Position numbers and translations under genes: made by a program
In this document: positions 1-7,994 of the stretch, piece by piece
Layout of the letters: each line of letters opens with the position of its first letter
Position numbering within the stretch: position 1 is the stretch's first letter
Notes under the pieces: model-generated
Told to the model about the DNA's origin: nothing
Seen by the model: only the letters and a program-made list of their open reading frames with translations
The model's database searches: none
Source: Deltaproteobacteria bacterium RIFOXYA12_FULL_61_11
Lineage (GTDB): Bacteria; Bdellovibrionota_F; JAHFAK01; YA12-FULL-61-11
Reading direction: 5' to 3'
Length of the DNA: 28,694 nt
Assembly: GCA_001799195.1 (NCBI GenBank)
Contig: MGSU01000290.1
Location: 1-28,694 of the forward strand

Positions 1-314
1 GTCAGCGCGGTCCCGGCTATCAACAAGTCGTACGGCCCGATCATCGTTCCCCGTTGTTCGAGTACAGCCCTCAAGGCCGCACAGATTCTGGCTTCCTCTG
101 CCCCGAAGGACCAGAGGGTAACATGTGAGAGGAACTCACTGAGCTGTGCTGACCTCTTATCCGGATGGTTGGACTTGGCAAGTCCGAGCTCCAATTCGAA
201 CAGCACGATGGTCGGGATAGCGATGGCTTGTGGCGGAGTATTGAGCAGCACCGTGGCGACCTTTCCCATGCCTTTGAAAAAATAGATCAAGGTATTGGTA
301 TCCAAGACGAACAT
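1..314 (-). CDS. vapC: VapC-type PIN-domain toxin, 3' end missing at window edge
   Basis: This is the start of a PIN-domain ribonuclease toxin; 104 residues are visible and the C-terminus lies beyond base 1. The N-terminus MFVLDTNTLIYFFKG is the typical first strand and helix, with the acidic residue D5. A second acidic residue is E40 (VLFELELG) and a third is D96 (GPYDLLIAGTAL), so three of the four usual Mg2+-binding acids are seen. The ATG shares its A with the TGA stop of the upstream antitoxin gene (TGATG), which implies translational coupling. VapC proteins usually cleave tRNA or rRNA, but the target here cannot be read from sequence. Confidence is high for the family. Whether the toxin is intact is unknown because the end is outside the window. 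Confidence 0.9.
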   Translation of the reverse strand, partial: MFVLDTNTLIYFFKGMGKVATVLLNTPPQAIAIPTIVLFELELGLAKSNHPDKRSAQLSEFLSHVTLWSFGAEEARICAALRAVLEQRGTMIGPYDLLIAGTAL

Positions 315-544
315 CACAATGCCTCGCGTGGGAGATCGAGCTCCTGCGGGTTTCGCAGTTGCTCTGCAGTCGGAAGATCCTTCCATGCGCCGGCGAGCTG
401 CCGGACTGATGCCGGCCATTCGGATCTGCAGCGTTCCGCGATGAGTTGCGCGATCCACTTGCTGGTCGAGAGCTGCTTCGCTTTCGCAGCGTGCTTCATC
501 GCGGTCTCGAGACGATCATCGAGATAAATGGTCACCTGACCCAT
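314..544 (-). CDS. vapB: VapB-type ribbon-helix-helix antitoxin
   Basis: A 76-residue protein. It opens with MGQVTIYLDDRLETAMKHAA, a CopG/ribbon-helix-helix beta strand followed by helix (residues 1-40). The C-terminal part, with an AGAWKDLP stretch, is probably the segment that neutralises the toxin. The start ATG at 544 is preceded by AAAGGGG at good spacing. The gene lies directly upstream of the PIN toxin with a one-base overlap, which is the standard antitoxin-first order. By family knowledge it should bind VapC and, through the RHH fold, repress its own promoter; an inverted repeat that could be the operator covers the -10 box upstream. Confidence 0.9.
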   Translation of the reverse strand: MGQVTIYLDDRLETAMKHAAKAKQLSTSKWIAQLIAERCRSEWPASVRQLAGAWKDLPTAEQLRNPQELDLPREAL

Positions 545-567
545 AGGTACCCCTTTATGGAAAAAAC

Positions 568-610
568 CACATAGAGGTGCAAGTATATGTGCTCATTCAT
601 ACTCGGTCAA
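568..610 (-). promoter_or_regulatory. vapBC promoter with candidate operator
   Basis: On the minus strand a -35 box TTGACC (605-610) and a -10 box TATACT (582-587) are separated by exactly 17 bp, close to a sigma-70 consensus. The inverted repeat CACATA (568-573) / TATGTG (586-591), spacer 12 bp, overlaps the -10 box. It is well placed for autorepression by the RHH antitoxin. The promoter boxes are seen directly; the operator role is inferred. Confidence 0.7.
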
Positions 611-629
611 GGTCAGCATGTAGTCGTAC

Positions 630-652
630 CCCCTCTCCCAATGGGAGAGGGG
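630..652. repeat. Perfect palindrome, 10-bp stem with 3-nt loop
   Basis: CCCCTCTCCC (630-639) and GGGAGAGGGG (643-652) form a perfect 10-bp hairpin around AAT. No gene ends beside it, because the vapBC genes run away from it, and there is no T-tract, so it is not an obvious terminator. Similar CCCTCTCCC/GGGAGAGGG palindromes occur as dispersed intergenic repeats in many proteobacteria. Copy number in this genome cannot be told from one window. Confidence 0.55.
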
Positions 653-705
653 TAATGATAACAAAATATTGCAATTACGGGGTGAGGTTCTGTAAGCACC
701 TCAAG

Positions 706-870
706 GATCAAAAATGATAACCACCGTCGCTCTTCACATCCTGCGACGACGGTAGGCCGACATCCCTGCCGTCACGGCCGAACACACCGCGCGTAGTAGC
801 CGTAGTCCTTAAGGTCGTTGTAGACGTAGCCGTTGTGGAAACTCACGTACCACGCGCCGTCCGCTCTACA
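706..870 (-). pseudogene. Remnant of an Lcl/DUF1566 C-terminal domain
   Basis: Between in-frame stops this strand encodes a 54-residue piece containing DGAWYVSFHNGYVYNDLKDY followed by GYYARGV. That is the closing signature of Lcl/DUF1566 (Fib_succ_major-like) secreted domains, which normally end in an AWYV...GYV...YYVRAVRGG pattern. There is no start codon, the upstream domain is missing, a TGA (877-879) blocks the frame, and the text after ARGV does not match the family's usual ending. I read it as a decayed 3' fragment. The family match is from memory of the motif. Confidence 0.5.
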
Positions 871-1335
871 GGAAAATCAAGAAGTACCGTCTCGACGTCC
901 CGACTACGGATGGTCGCGGTCAGAGGCGCTCGGCCAGTACCCGAGGAAAGTATCCCCAAGAAGGTCAGTGATTCGTTTGTGCTCGGATTGACAAGAGTAC
1001 GCACTCCGGCAATGATGCGATCCTCGACGGAGGCTCGCGTGCGTAGCACCTCACCACCTTCCAAAAACCGGTTGAAGCCCTTGCGGCGTTCCAGCGCTCT
1101 CTGCCTAGCCGCGTTTGCGGGGGGGCTTGCCCTCTGGTTGACGATTCTGCCTACCCTCCAGTTTCACCACCTCCTCTTCTCCGATCACGAGCATACCTTC
1201 TGTGATGTGCACCAGCGCTTCGAGGACGTACCCCGCGGTACCTTCTCCACCAACCCCGGGTTCCTGGCCGCGGTCAGCGAATTGGTGCCCCGGTGGAGCC
1301 ACCGACCGTTTGGGTCCCGACCGGTCCCGCACCAC
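843..1335 (-). pseudogene. Frameshifted relic of a secreted repeat-type protein
   Basis: Two minus-strand frames read into one another. 1335-1105 gives a segment with VLEALVHITEGMLVIGEEEV. 1064-843 gives EGGEVLRTRASVEDRIIAG and more. The second frame stays open upstream to a run of seven G (1119-1125 on the plus strand), so a single indel in that run would join the two into one reading frame. The joined text resembles the short strand-turn-strand segments seen in secreted adhesin-like proteins, but I cannot name a family. It stops at 843, where the Lcl remnant overlaps it, so the gene is broken at both ends. Confidence is low to moderate: the frames are visible, the interpretation is inferred. 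Confidence 0.35.
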
Positions 1336-1609
1336 GCGTGCTTGCTGCTGGCCGGCCTGACTTCAAACCAAGCTGCCTGGCTCTCAGTGCACGGCACCGC
1401 CGTGATTGCTTCCTATCCAGCTAAGCTCGCTACCTTCCCCGCTGGCGCACCGTGGGTTCCCTGCTCGGTGTTGAGCGCTGCCCCCAAGACCTCGCCGCCT
1501 CCCCAAACCGTTTGAAACAGCTTCCGATCGCCTGTCTCTAGGCAACCTCCGGGTCCCGGTCTTCCTTGGCCTCGACACACGGAGTTGAATTGGAACGGAA
1601 GGAGGTACT

Positions 1610-2128
1610 ATGCATTGTACTGTGATTCATTCCATGTGGTTACACCGGTGGTGGCGGTTCCTGGTGTTGCTTGGTTGGATTGGCTCGACCCCGAGCAGCG
1701 CTGAGATACTCGAGGGGACGCTCGCGGCTCATGGCAACACCACAACTGATACAAGCGTCGATCCTGCCAGTACAGGGGCTTCCATGGAGACTCGGGTCCG
1801 TGCGCTCGAAGCCCAATGGCACACTCTGACCGAACGTTTGGAGGTGGAGAGCACCGAACGCCTGCTCCAGGACGCCCGGCACGAAGCCCAGGCCGCCCCT
1901 GCCGAGGCTGAACCAGAGCAGCGCGAGTTCCTCGAGGGAGGCTTAGCGCTTCAGAAGCTCAACCCCGAACTCACCCTGTCGGCCGATATCCTGGCCACGC
2001 TCGTGCTCAACGGAACGAAGTTCTATGCTGGAGAACAGGATCGGAGTGGATTGGGGGTTCGCGCTCTCGGGCTGCACTTCCAACATGTGCTCGACCCTAG
2101 CGGACCCGAGAGCTCGTCGTCGGCATGA
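1610..2128 (+). pseudogene. Truncated outer-membrane beta-barrel (porin-like) protein gene
   Basis: A strong GGAAGGAGGT precedes the ATG by four bases. The 172-residue product has a signal peptide (about residues 1-31, ending SSAEI), a helical, probably coiled-coil segment (about 58-105) and then LNPELTLSADILATLVLNG and GVRALGLHFQHVLDP. That matches the first strands of a large periplasm-facing porin/receptor-like barrel family, which begins 'LNPEIS...' and continues for 300 residues or more. Here the frame ends right after 'LDP' with a low-complexity SGPESSSSA tail. Later frames contain only scraps (for example EYHPYDVS in another frame). I take it as a gene that lost most of its barrel; a secreted fragment might still be made. 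Confidence 0.5.
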
Positions 2129-2499
2129 GTACCACCCGTATGACGTAAGCGTGCTCCTCTGCATACCATATCCCTCGGGGAGGTGTCCTGGGGATGGACC
2201 TGTCTGCGGGGGTACCCGTACGGGCTGACCTCACATTGCACATACAAATAACTGGAATTGTTGCTTATTTACCGAAAGGTGAGGCGTGTGGAGCCAGTGG
2301 GCATTCGAACATGGGAGCAGAAGGATTCACCGTGGTTCCTCGCACCTTCACTTTCTTACGTGCTGTCCCTCATTGGGTCTCCCGTGTCAAAGGGCTGCAG
2401 CCCGGTTGACATTTTCCCTCCCCGGCCTTACCTGAAGCCGGTCGATGTCGGACCGGCTTCAGGCACGGTCAGGGACGATCGGAGAGAGGGAGGCGAGGT
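2129..2499. other. Gene-free stretch upstream of nifU
   Basis: This 371-bp stretch has no supportable gene. Its left part is probably debris of the truncated barrel gene. A perfect -35-like TTGACA lies at 2406-2411, but the hexamer 17 bp downstream (TACCTG) is a poor -10. A strong hairpin follows at 2431-2463, listed separately. The nifU ribosome-binding site (GGAGAGAGGGAGGCGAGG) fills 2481-2498. Confidence 0.5.
2431..2463 (+). promoter_or_regulatory. Strong hairpin in the nifU leader
   Basis: CCTGAAGCCGGTC (2431-2443) and GACCGGCTTCAGG (2451-2463) form a perfect 13-bp stem with loop GATGTCG. No T-tract follows, so it does not look like an intrinsic terminator. Its position 37 bp before the nifU ATG, just after a TTGACA hexamer, suits either a protein operator or an RNA element controlling nifUS. 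Which of the two cannot be decided from sequence. Confidence 0.5.
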
Positions 2500-3423
2500 A
2501 TGGCCTGGGAATACAGCGAGAAGACCAAGCAGTTGTTCCTCGATGCCATTTCGGCAAAGCCGGGCACGCACTTGGGTGAGATCGAGGATCCGGACGGTCT
2601 CGGTGAGCATGGTTCCATCGTGTGCGGGGACGCCATGCGCTTCGCCTTCCGGGTCAAACGCGCTGCCGACCCCCATGACGACCGCATCGTCGAAGCCAGA
2701 TACCTGACCTTCGGCTGCACCTCGGCGATCGCTTCCTCAGAAGCCCTGTGCACGATCATCGAAGAACGCAACCTTACTCCCATCGAGGCCCTGGCGATCA
2801 CCAACCAGGATATCGTCGATTTCTTGGGAGGTTTGCCCGAGCAGAAGATTCATTGTTCGGTCATGGGCGCCGAGGCCCTGGAGAGTTCGGTGATCGACTG
2901 GGCCAAGCGCCGAGGGGTCCCGTTCGAGGATCTCGGTCCGAGGATCGAGGCCGCTGCTCACGAAGAGGGTCGGATCGTCTGCGTTTGTTTCAACCTGACC
3001 GAACCCTACCTGCGCAAGAAGATCCAGGAAATGAACCTGCGGACGGTCGAAGAAGTCCGCGATGCGCTCAAGGCCGGCGGCGCTTGTGGAAGCTGCCAGT
3101 TCAAGGCAGGTGGGATCCAGGATCTGCTCGACGAGCTCTGGGGCAAGGACGAGACAGGGATCGCCGCGAGGGCTGGCGCCGCCGAGAAGTCGCCCTACCA
3201 ACTCTACAAGGAAATCGAGCAGACCATACTCCAGGTCATCCGGCCGATGTTGCAGCGCGATCGCGGCGATCTGGAAATCATCGAGATCAAGGACAAGAAG
3301 GTCTATTGCCGTCTCAAGGGAGCCTGTGCGACCTGTGCCGGTGCCGGGGTTACGCTCAAAGATGGTATCGAAAGGGTGCTGCGCGATCGCGTCGATCCCG
3401 AGATCGTGGTTATCGACGTCTGA
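2500..3423 (+). CDS. nifU: NifU, three-domain Fe-S cluster scaffold
   Basis: At 307 residues it is close to classic full-length NifU (about 310). Domain 1 (residues 1-130) is the IscU-like scaffold with C42 (IVCGDAM), C73 (TFGCTSA) and C119 (KIHCSVMG). Domain 2 (about 155-210) is a BFD-like [2Fe-2S] domain with C161-X-C163 and C196-XX-C199. Domain 3 (about 232-307) is the Nfu scaffold with C276-XX-C279. All cluster cysteines are present, so it should assemble Fe-S clusters from sulfur delivered by NifS and hand them to apoproteins in the cytoplasm. The start follows a strong purine-rich RBS. nifS starts 10 bases after its stop, so the two form an operon. No nitrogenase gene is in view, so a housekeeping role is at least as likely as nitrogen fixation. 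Confidence 0.97.
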   Translation: MAWEYSEKTKQLFLDAISAKPGTHLGEIEDPDGLGEHGSIVCGDAMRFAFRVKRAADPHDDRIVEARYLTFGCTSAIASSEALCTIIEERNLTPIEALAITNQDIVDFLGGLPEQKIHCSVMGAEALESSVIDWAKRRGVPFEDLGPRIEAAAHEEGRIVCVCFNLTEPYLRKKIQEMNLRTVEEVRDALKAGGACGSCQFKAGGIQDLLDELWGKDETGIAARAGAAEKSPYQLYKEIEQTILQVIRPMLQRDRGDLEIIEIKDKKVYCRLKGACATCAGAGVTLKDGIERVLRDRVDPEIVVIDV

Positions 3424-3433
3424 GGAGGTCTGC

Positions 3434-4651
3434 ATGTCCGACCGGGTCATTTATCTGGACAACAACGCTACCACCCCGGTCTGTCCCGAGGTCGTAGAGG
3501 CCATGCTCCCCTATCTGCGCGAGTACTTCTACAACCCCAGTTCGGCCTACGAGCAGTCCAAGCTGACCCGTGCTGCCGTTGAACAGAGTAGGGCCACCAT
3601 AGCCCGGCTGCTCAACGCCTCCCAACCGACCGAGGTGATCTTCACCGGCTCGGCCTCCGAGAGCAATACCACGGCCCTTCGCGGTACCCTGGCGGCCAAC
3701 CCCGATCGTCGCCATGTCATCACCACCGCGGTTGAGCATCCCTCGGTCATGGAAGTTTGCAAGGATTTCCAACGCAATGGCTACGAGGTCACCTTCCTCC
3801 CGGTCTCCCGCAGTGGGCAGCTCGAATTCAAGGACCTCATCCACGCCCTCAGGCCCGATACGGCCTTGGTCACGATCATGCACGTCAATAACGAGACCGG
3901 CGTGGTCTTCCCCGTGGAGAAATTGGCCAAGATAGTCAAATTGACCGATCCGAGGGTCATCTTCCATACCGACGCAACCCAGAGCGTGGGCAAGCTGCCC
4001 ATCGACCTCTCCGGGGTCTTCCTGCATGTGGATCTCTTGTCTTTCTCCGGACACAAACTCCATGCTCCCAAGGGTATCGGTGTGCTCTACATGCGCAAGG
4101 GCACGCGCTGCAGACCTCTCCTTATCGGCGGGCACCAGGAGAACGGACGCCGGGCGGGTACCGAGAACGTCCCCTATATCGTCGGTCTGGGAAAGGCGTG
4201 CGAGCTGGCGGCCGCCGATTTTCGCAATACCTATTCCGAGAAGAAGACGCTGCGGAATCGCTTAGAGGCCTTCATCCTCGAGAATATCCCCTACTGTTAC
4301 CTCAATGGCCGCGAGACCGGGAGGTTGCCGACCACCACCAGTGTGAGTTTCGAGTGCGTCGAAGGCGAATCCGTCCTCTATGCGCTCGGCGAACACGGGA
4401 TCTGCGCCTCGACCGGCTCGGCCTGTTCTTCCGGCTCCTTGGCACCCTCACACGTCCTCCAAGCAATGCACATACCGCTCACCGCCGCCCACGGCACCTT
4501 ACGTTTTTCCTACGGACGCTTTACCACCGAGGCTGATATCGACGCTCTGATCGCCGTGTTGCCAGGGATCATCGCTCGCCTCCGCACCATGTCGCCATAC
4601 TGGGACACTACCGCCAACCGCCCCAATGACAGCACCATCGCCCTGGGCTGA
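3434..4651 (+). CDS. nifS: NifS, PLP-dependent cysteine desulfurase
   Basis: The 405-residue protein has all hallmarks of class V aminotransferase-fold desulfurases. N-terminal YLDNNATTP (residues 7-15); H102 (AVEHPSV), which stacks on PLP; D180 (HTDATQS); the Schiff-base lysine K208 (SFSGHKLHAPKG); and the mobile active-site loop with C331 (STGSACSSG), placing it in the NifS/IscS group. It releases sulfur from L-cysteine, giving alanine and a C331 persulfide that is passed to NifU. AGGAGGT precedes the ATG, overlapping the nifU stop region, which supports co-translation. The last 15 or so residues after SPYW look like a non-conserved tail. Confidence 0.97.
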   Translation: MSDRVIYLDNNATTPVCPEVVEAMLPYLREYFYNPSSAYEQSKLTRAAVEQSRATIARLLNASQPTEVIFTGSASESNTTALRGTLAANPDRRHVITTAVEHPSVMEVCKDFQRNGYEVTFLPVSRSGQLEFKDLIHALRPDTALVTIMHVNNETGVVFPVEKLAKIVKLTDPRVIFHTDATQSVGKLPIDLSGVFLHVDLLSFSGHKLHAPKGIGVLYMRKGTRCRPLLIGGHQENGRRAGTENVPYIVGLGKACELAAADFRNTYSEKKTLRNRLEAFILENIPYCYLNGRETGRLPTTTSVSFECVEGESVLYALGEHGICASTGSACSSGSLAPSHVLQAMHIPLTAAHGTLRFSYGRFTTEADIDALIAVLPGIIARLRTMSPYWDTTANRPNDSTIALG

Positions 4652-4652
4652 A

Positions 4653-4708
4653 CCGGAGTAGCCCCAACTCGTCCGTTGCACGAACCGCTTGCACTCCGGA
4701 GTAGTTGG
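4653..4708 (+). repeat. Interlocked inverted repeats after nifS
   Basis: CCGGAGT (4653-4659) can pair with ACTCCGG (4693-4699), and CCAACT (4664-4669) with AGTTGG (4703-4708). The two pairings cross each other, so they are either alternatives or a pseudoknot. CCGGAGTAG is also a 9-base direct repeat (4653-4661, 4696-4704). There is no T-tract. The role is unknown; possibly it separates nifUS from the PAS gene. Confidence 0.3.
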
Positions 4709-4795
4709 TGGCACAAGGGTCCGAGCGTATCCCGGGTAGCACTGAGGGGAAGTAGAGAAGGCTTCCATCCCCGGGTCATCGGCGAGGGATCGAAG

Positions 4796-7700
4796 ATGCC
4801 GTTGGAGAGTGCGAGTAAACGCGAATTGTGGGAAGTGTTATTGACGACCCACTCCGAACCGGCTGCGGTTTTCGACGCAGACTTGGTGTGCCGAGCGTGG
4901 AACCAACCCTTGGTCGCCTTGTTGCACCGTTCAGCCCCCCTCCCGGACACTCTCTCCCTTCGTGAGTTCGTCCTCGAAGATGCACGCGTTCCCCTCGAAG
5001 CCCGTTTTCGAGAAATCCTCGCCGGAGCGGTTCCTGCTCCTCACAACTTCGAAGTCGCTTTGCGAGGTGCGCCCCCCCTCGCGGTGACCCTCCTCGCCGT
5101 TACCCTGCCCGAGGGTGATGCGGGAGTCCTGATGCTGGGACGGCAGCGTTCCACTCCTGCTCCGGACCAAGAACGGCACGAGCTCATTGCCCTGCGTCGC
5201 GCCCTCAAGACGGCCGGTCTCGGGGTGTGGAGAATCGATCCGAACATGTCTCGGGTACTGCCGGACCCCACCTTGCTCGAGTTGCTCGGTGTCGCTCCGG
5301 ACGGAGAATTCGGCGCCTTCGACCAGTGGCTCGAGCAAGTCCCGGAAGGCGAACTCGACAAGGTGAAATCCACTATCAAAGATCTCCTCACCGGGCAGAA
5401 GGACCGCTTCTCGTACCGCCACCAGTTCCGCCATGCCGATGGCCGAATGCTTTGGCTGGAGGTGTGGGGAGAGCGCATCCTGGTCGAGGGCGAGGCGATC
5501 ATCTACGGCGTCACCCAGAACATCACCAGCCGGCACTTGCAGGAAGAGAGGCAGCACGACAGCGAGGCTCTGCACCGCGCCCTGGTCGAGAACCCGCTGG
5601 TCGGGGTGACTTTGTTCCAGGACGGACAAGTCCTCTTCGCCAACACCGCTGCCTCGGCGATGCTCGGACTCCTTCCGGAAGAAGTCACGGGCATGCCCTT
5701 GAAGGTGCTCGCCTCCTACTTTCATCCCGAGGATCGCGGACGTTTCGGCGCTATGCTGGAAGCGCGCCTGCGCGGAGACAGAATCCCCAATCGCTATTCG
5801 CTGCGGCTCGTTCCCCGTGAGGGTAGCGAACGGTGGGTCGAGATCAACTCCTGCGTTGTGGACCGGAAAGGACGGCCCGCGATCCAGACCTATGTCCATG
5901 ACATCACACCCCAGAAGCAACACGAACAGGAAACCAACAGCGCCATTGCCCATTCCCAGCGCCGCTATCAGGGGCTGTTCGATGGGCTCGGCGGTATGGT
6001 ACTGGCATTCGGACTGGAGGATGAGCTCATCAGGCTGCACGATTGCAATCGGAAAGCCGAACGCACCTTCTCCATCTCTCGGGAGCAGATTCTCGGGTTA
6101 CGACTCGCGGATGCCTTGCCCTGGCTCGATATCCCCCCCTTGCTCGAAGCAGTGATCCGGGTAGGCCGCGATCATCGTCCCGAACGGTTGCACCGCTTGC
6201 ACCTCCAATTGGGGGACAGGATCCTGTGGTACGACTGCTACCTGATCGACCTCGAGGACGACGAGGTCGTGGCCGTGCTCGAGGACATCACCGAGCGCGT
6301 CGAAGCCGAGATCGCCCTGCAACGGAGCGAGGAACGCTATCGCGTCCTCTTCGAACACGCGGGCATCGGTCTTTCGTATTTCGACAATGACGGCAACCTG
6401 CTGCTCGTCAATGCCGCCGGCCGTTCCATGTTCGGTCTGGGCGAGACCGAGGTCCGGGGACGCAGCGTGTTCGACCTGTTCGAACGCGAACGGGCCGGAG
6501 CCATGATGAGCAGGTTGTACCGCACTACCAGTGCACGCCAACCCTTGAGCTTTGCCGACGTGGTTCCGGCCGAACGCGGGCAGGCAGAACTCGAACACCT
6601 CGCCGTACCCGTCCTTGCCGGCGGGGAGGTTGTTGGCATCCAACTCTTCTCCCATGATGTCACCGCCAGACGCCGTGCCGAGGAAGAGTTGCGCTCGAAC
6701 GAACAACGCTACAGGGCTCTCTTCGAGGGTTCGCAGGATGCCATCTTGTTCCTCGACCAAGAGGGGTTGATACAGGACAGTAATCCGGCCACTCGGCACT
6801 TGCTCGGATGGAACCGTCGAGAGTTGCGTGGCCGTCATCTCGGGGACCTGCACGCTGCTTCGCGAAACGAACAACTCCGGGAGATGCTGACCAGCTTCCG
6901 CCGGAATCGCAAGATCCATTATGAGACCGCCCTCGTGACCAAAGAAGGTTGCGAGCTGGAGACCAGCGTGGCGCTCAGTCTCATCGATCCTCGCCAGGGT
7001 CTTGCGCTGGCCCTGGTCCGCAATATCTCTCGGCGCAAAGATGCCGAACGAGGTTTACGCGAACAGGTCTTCTTCCTCCAACAACTCATCGACGCCATCC
7101 CGAACCCTATCTTTTACAAGGACGTCAACGGTCGCTACCTCGGTTGCAACGCCAACTTCTTGCGTTACCTGGGCCGTCGCCGGGACGAGGTCCTGGGGGC
7201 CACGGTTTTCGATCTCTACCCTGCCGAACTGGCCGCCGAATATTTCCGTAAGGACCAGGAACTCTTCGCCGATCCCGGGATCCAGGTCTACGAGTGCCAG
7301 GTCGTCACGGCCGAGGGGAAGATTCACGAGGTCGTGTTCAACAAGGCCACCTTCCTCGACCGTTATGGCAAAGTCGGTGGGGTAGTCGGCATTGTCCTCG
7401 ACCTGACCGAGGCCAAGTCGATCCAACGGGAATTGGAACAGTCCCTGCGCCATTTTCGCACCCTGTTCGAAACGGCAGGTGAAGGCATCTTGCTGATCGA
7501 TCGGACCAGCCTGCGCATTCTCCAGGCCAACCGCTCGGCTGGGGAACTGTTCGGATATGGGGACGAGGAATTCTTGACCCTGACCATGCAGGACCTCCAT
7601 CCACCTGAGTTCAAAGCGATACTGCTTGCTTCCTTCCAACTCCACTCCGAGATGGGGCGAAGCGAAACCGTGGAACTGCCCTGCATGAGAAAAGACGGCA

Positions 7701-7837
7701 GCAGCTTCCTCGCCCGGGTCAATGCCAAGCCGGTCGAGCTCGACGGCCGCACCTGCAATCTCGCCTTCTTCAGCGAAGTACTCCCCGCGCACGATTCCAC
7801 CTCCTTCGAGGTTGTGAAGGAACGCGAGGGAACGTAG
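4796..7837 (+). CDS. Tandem multi-PAS sensor protein without an output domain
   Basis: The start chosen is the ATG at 4796, preceded by GGCGAGGG; an upstream TTG at 4676 gives a non-PAS-like N-terminus. The 1013 residues read as about eight consecutive PAS modules: 1 (about 8-110, degenerate), 2 (125-248), 3 (255-380), 4 (388-503), 5 (512-630), 6 (637-751), 7 (754-878) and 8 (884-1000). Most begin with an RYRxLFE-type cap helix and end in a DIT/DVT/NIS-type PAC motif followed by a coiled linker. No HisKA, HATPase, GGDEF, EAL, receiver or HTH motif follows; the protein stops 13 or so residues after the last module. There is no signal peptide or membrane segment, so it is probably cytoplasmic. 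It may act as a partner subunit of a separate kinase. It lies 144 bp after nifS on the same strand but with its own spacing. Confidence 0.9.
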   Translation: MPLESASKRELWEVLLTTHSEPAAVFDADLVCRAWNQPLVALLHRSAPLPDTLSLREFVLEDARVPLEARFREILAGAVPAPHNFEVALRGAPPLAVTLLAVTLPEGDAGVLMLGRQRSTPAPDQERHELIALRRALKTAGLGVWRIDPNMSRVLPDPTLLELLGVAPDGEFGAFDQWLEQVPEGELDKVKSTIKDLLTGQKDRFSYRHQFRHADGRMLWLEVWGERILVEGEAIIYGVTQNITSRHLQEERQHDSEALHRALVENPLVGVTLFQDGQVLFANTAASAMLGLLPEEVTGMPLKVLASYFHPEDRGRFGAMLEARLRGDRIPNRYSLRLVPREGSERWVEINSCVVDRKGRPAIQTYVHDITPQKQHEQETNSAIAHSQRRYQGLFDGLGGMVLAFGLEDELIRLHDCNRKAERTFSISREQILGLRLADALPWLDIPPLLEAVIRVGRDHRPERLHRLHLQLGDRILWYDCYLIDLEDDEVVAVLEDITERVEAEIALQRSEERYRVLFEHAGIGLSYFDNDGNLLLVNAAGRSMFGLGETEVRGRSVFDLFERERAGAMMSRLYRTTSARQPLSFADVVPAERGQAELEHLAVPVLAGGEVVGIQLFSHDVTARRRAEEELRSNEQRYRALFEGSQDAILFLDQEGLIQDSNPATRHLLGWNRRELRGRHLGDLHAASRNEQLREMLTSFRRNRKIHYETALVTKEGCELETSVALSLIDPRQGLALALVRNISRRKDAERGLREQVFFLQQLIDAIPNPIFYKDVNGRYLGCNANFLRYLGRRRDEVLGATVFDLYPAELAAEYFRKDQELFADPGIQVYECQVVTAEGKIHEVVFNKATFLDRYGKVGGVVGIVLDLTEAKSIQRELEQSLRHFRTLFETAGEGILLIDRTSLRILQANRSAGELFGYGDEEFLTLTMQDLHPPEFKAILLASFQLHSEMGRSETVELPCMRKDGSSFLARVNAKPVELDGRTCNLAFFSEVLPAHDSTSFEVVKEREGT

Positions 7838-7994
7838 GGTCTCTGCTCTTCACCCCAGGATCAGACACCGGCAGATATCACTACTTGATTACTGAACACA
7901 TTGTACTTGCTATGTAAAAGTATTCTTTTTCTTGCAATGCATCATTCACTGTGGTAGGGGAACCGAGATCGAGGAAACAACCCGGAGCTTCTTC

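Noticed and set aside
630-652. CRISPR repeat or terminator
   Set aside because: A single palindrome with no spacers, no T-tract and no gene ending next to it.
835-1515. 226-residue plus-strand open frame
   Set aside because: No RBS, Arg/Ser/Thr-rich low-complexity text, and it is antisense to better protein-like minus-strand relics.
2500-4651. Nitrogen-fixation cluster
   Set aside because: NifU and NifS alone also serve general Fe-S assembly in many anaerobes, and no nifHDK, nifB or related gene is in the window.
4653-4708. Functional pseudoknot riboswitch before the PAS gene
   Set aside because: The crossing stems are only 7 and 6 bp and the connecting loops (4, 23 and 3 bases) fit poorly; kept only as a repeat.
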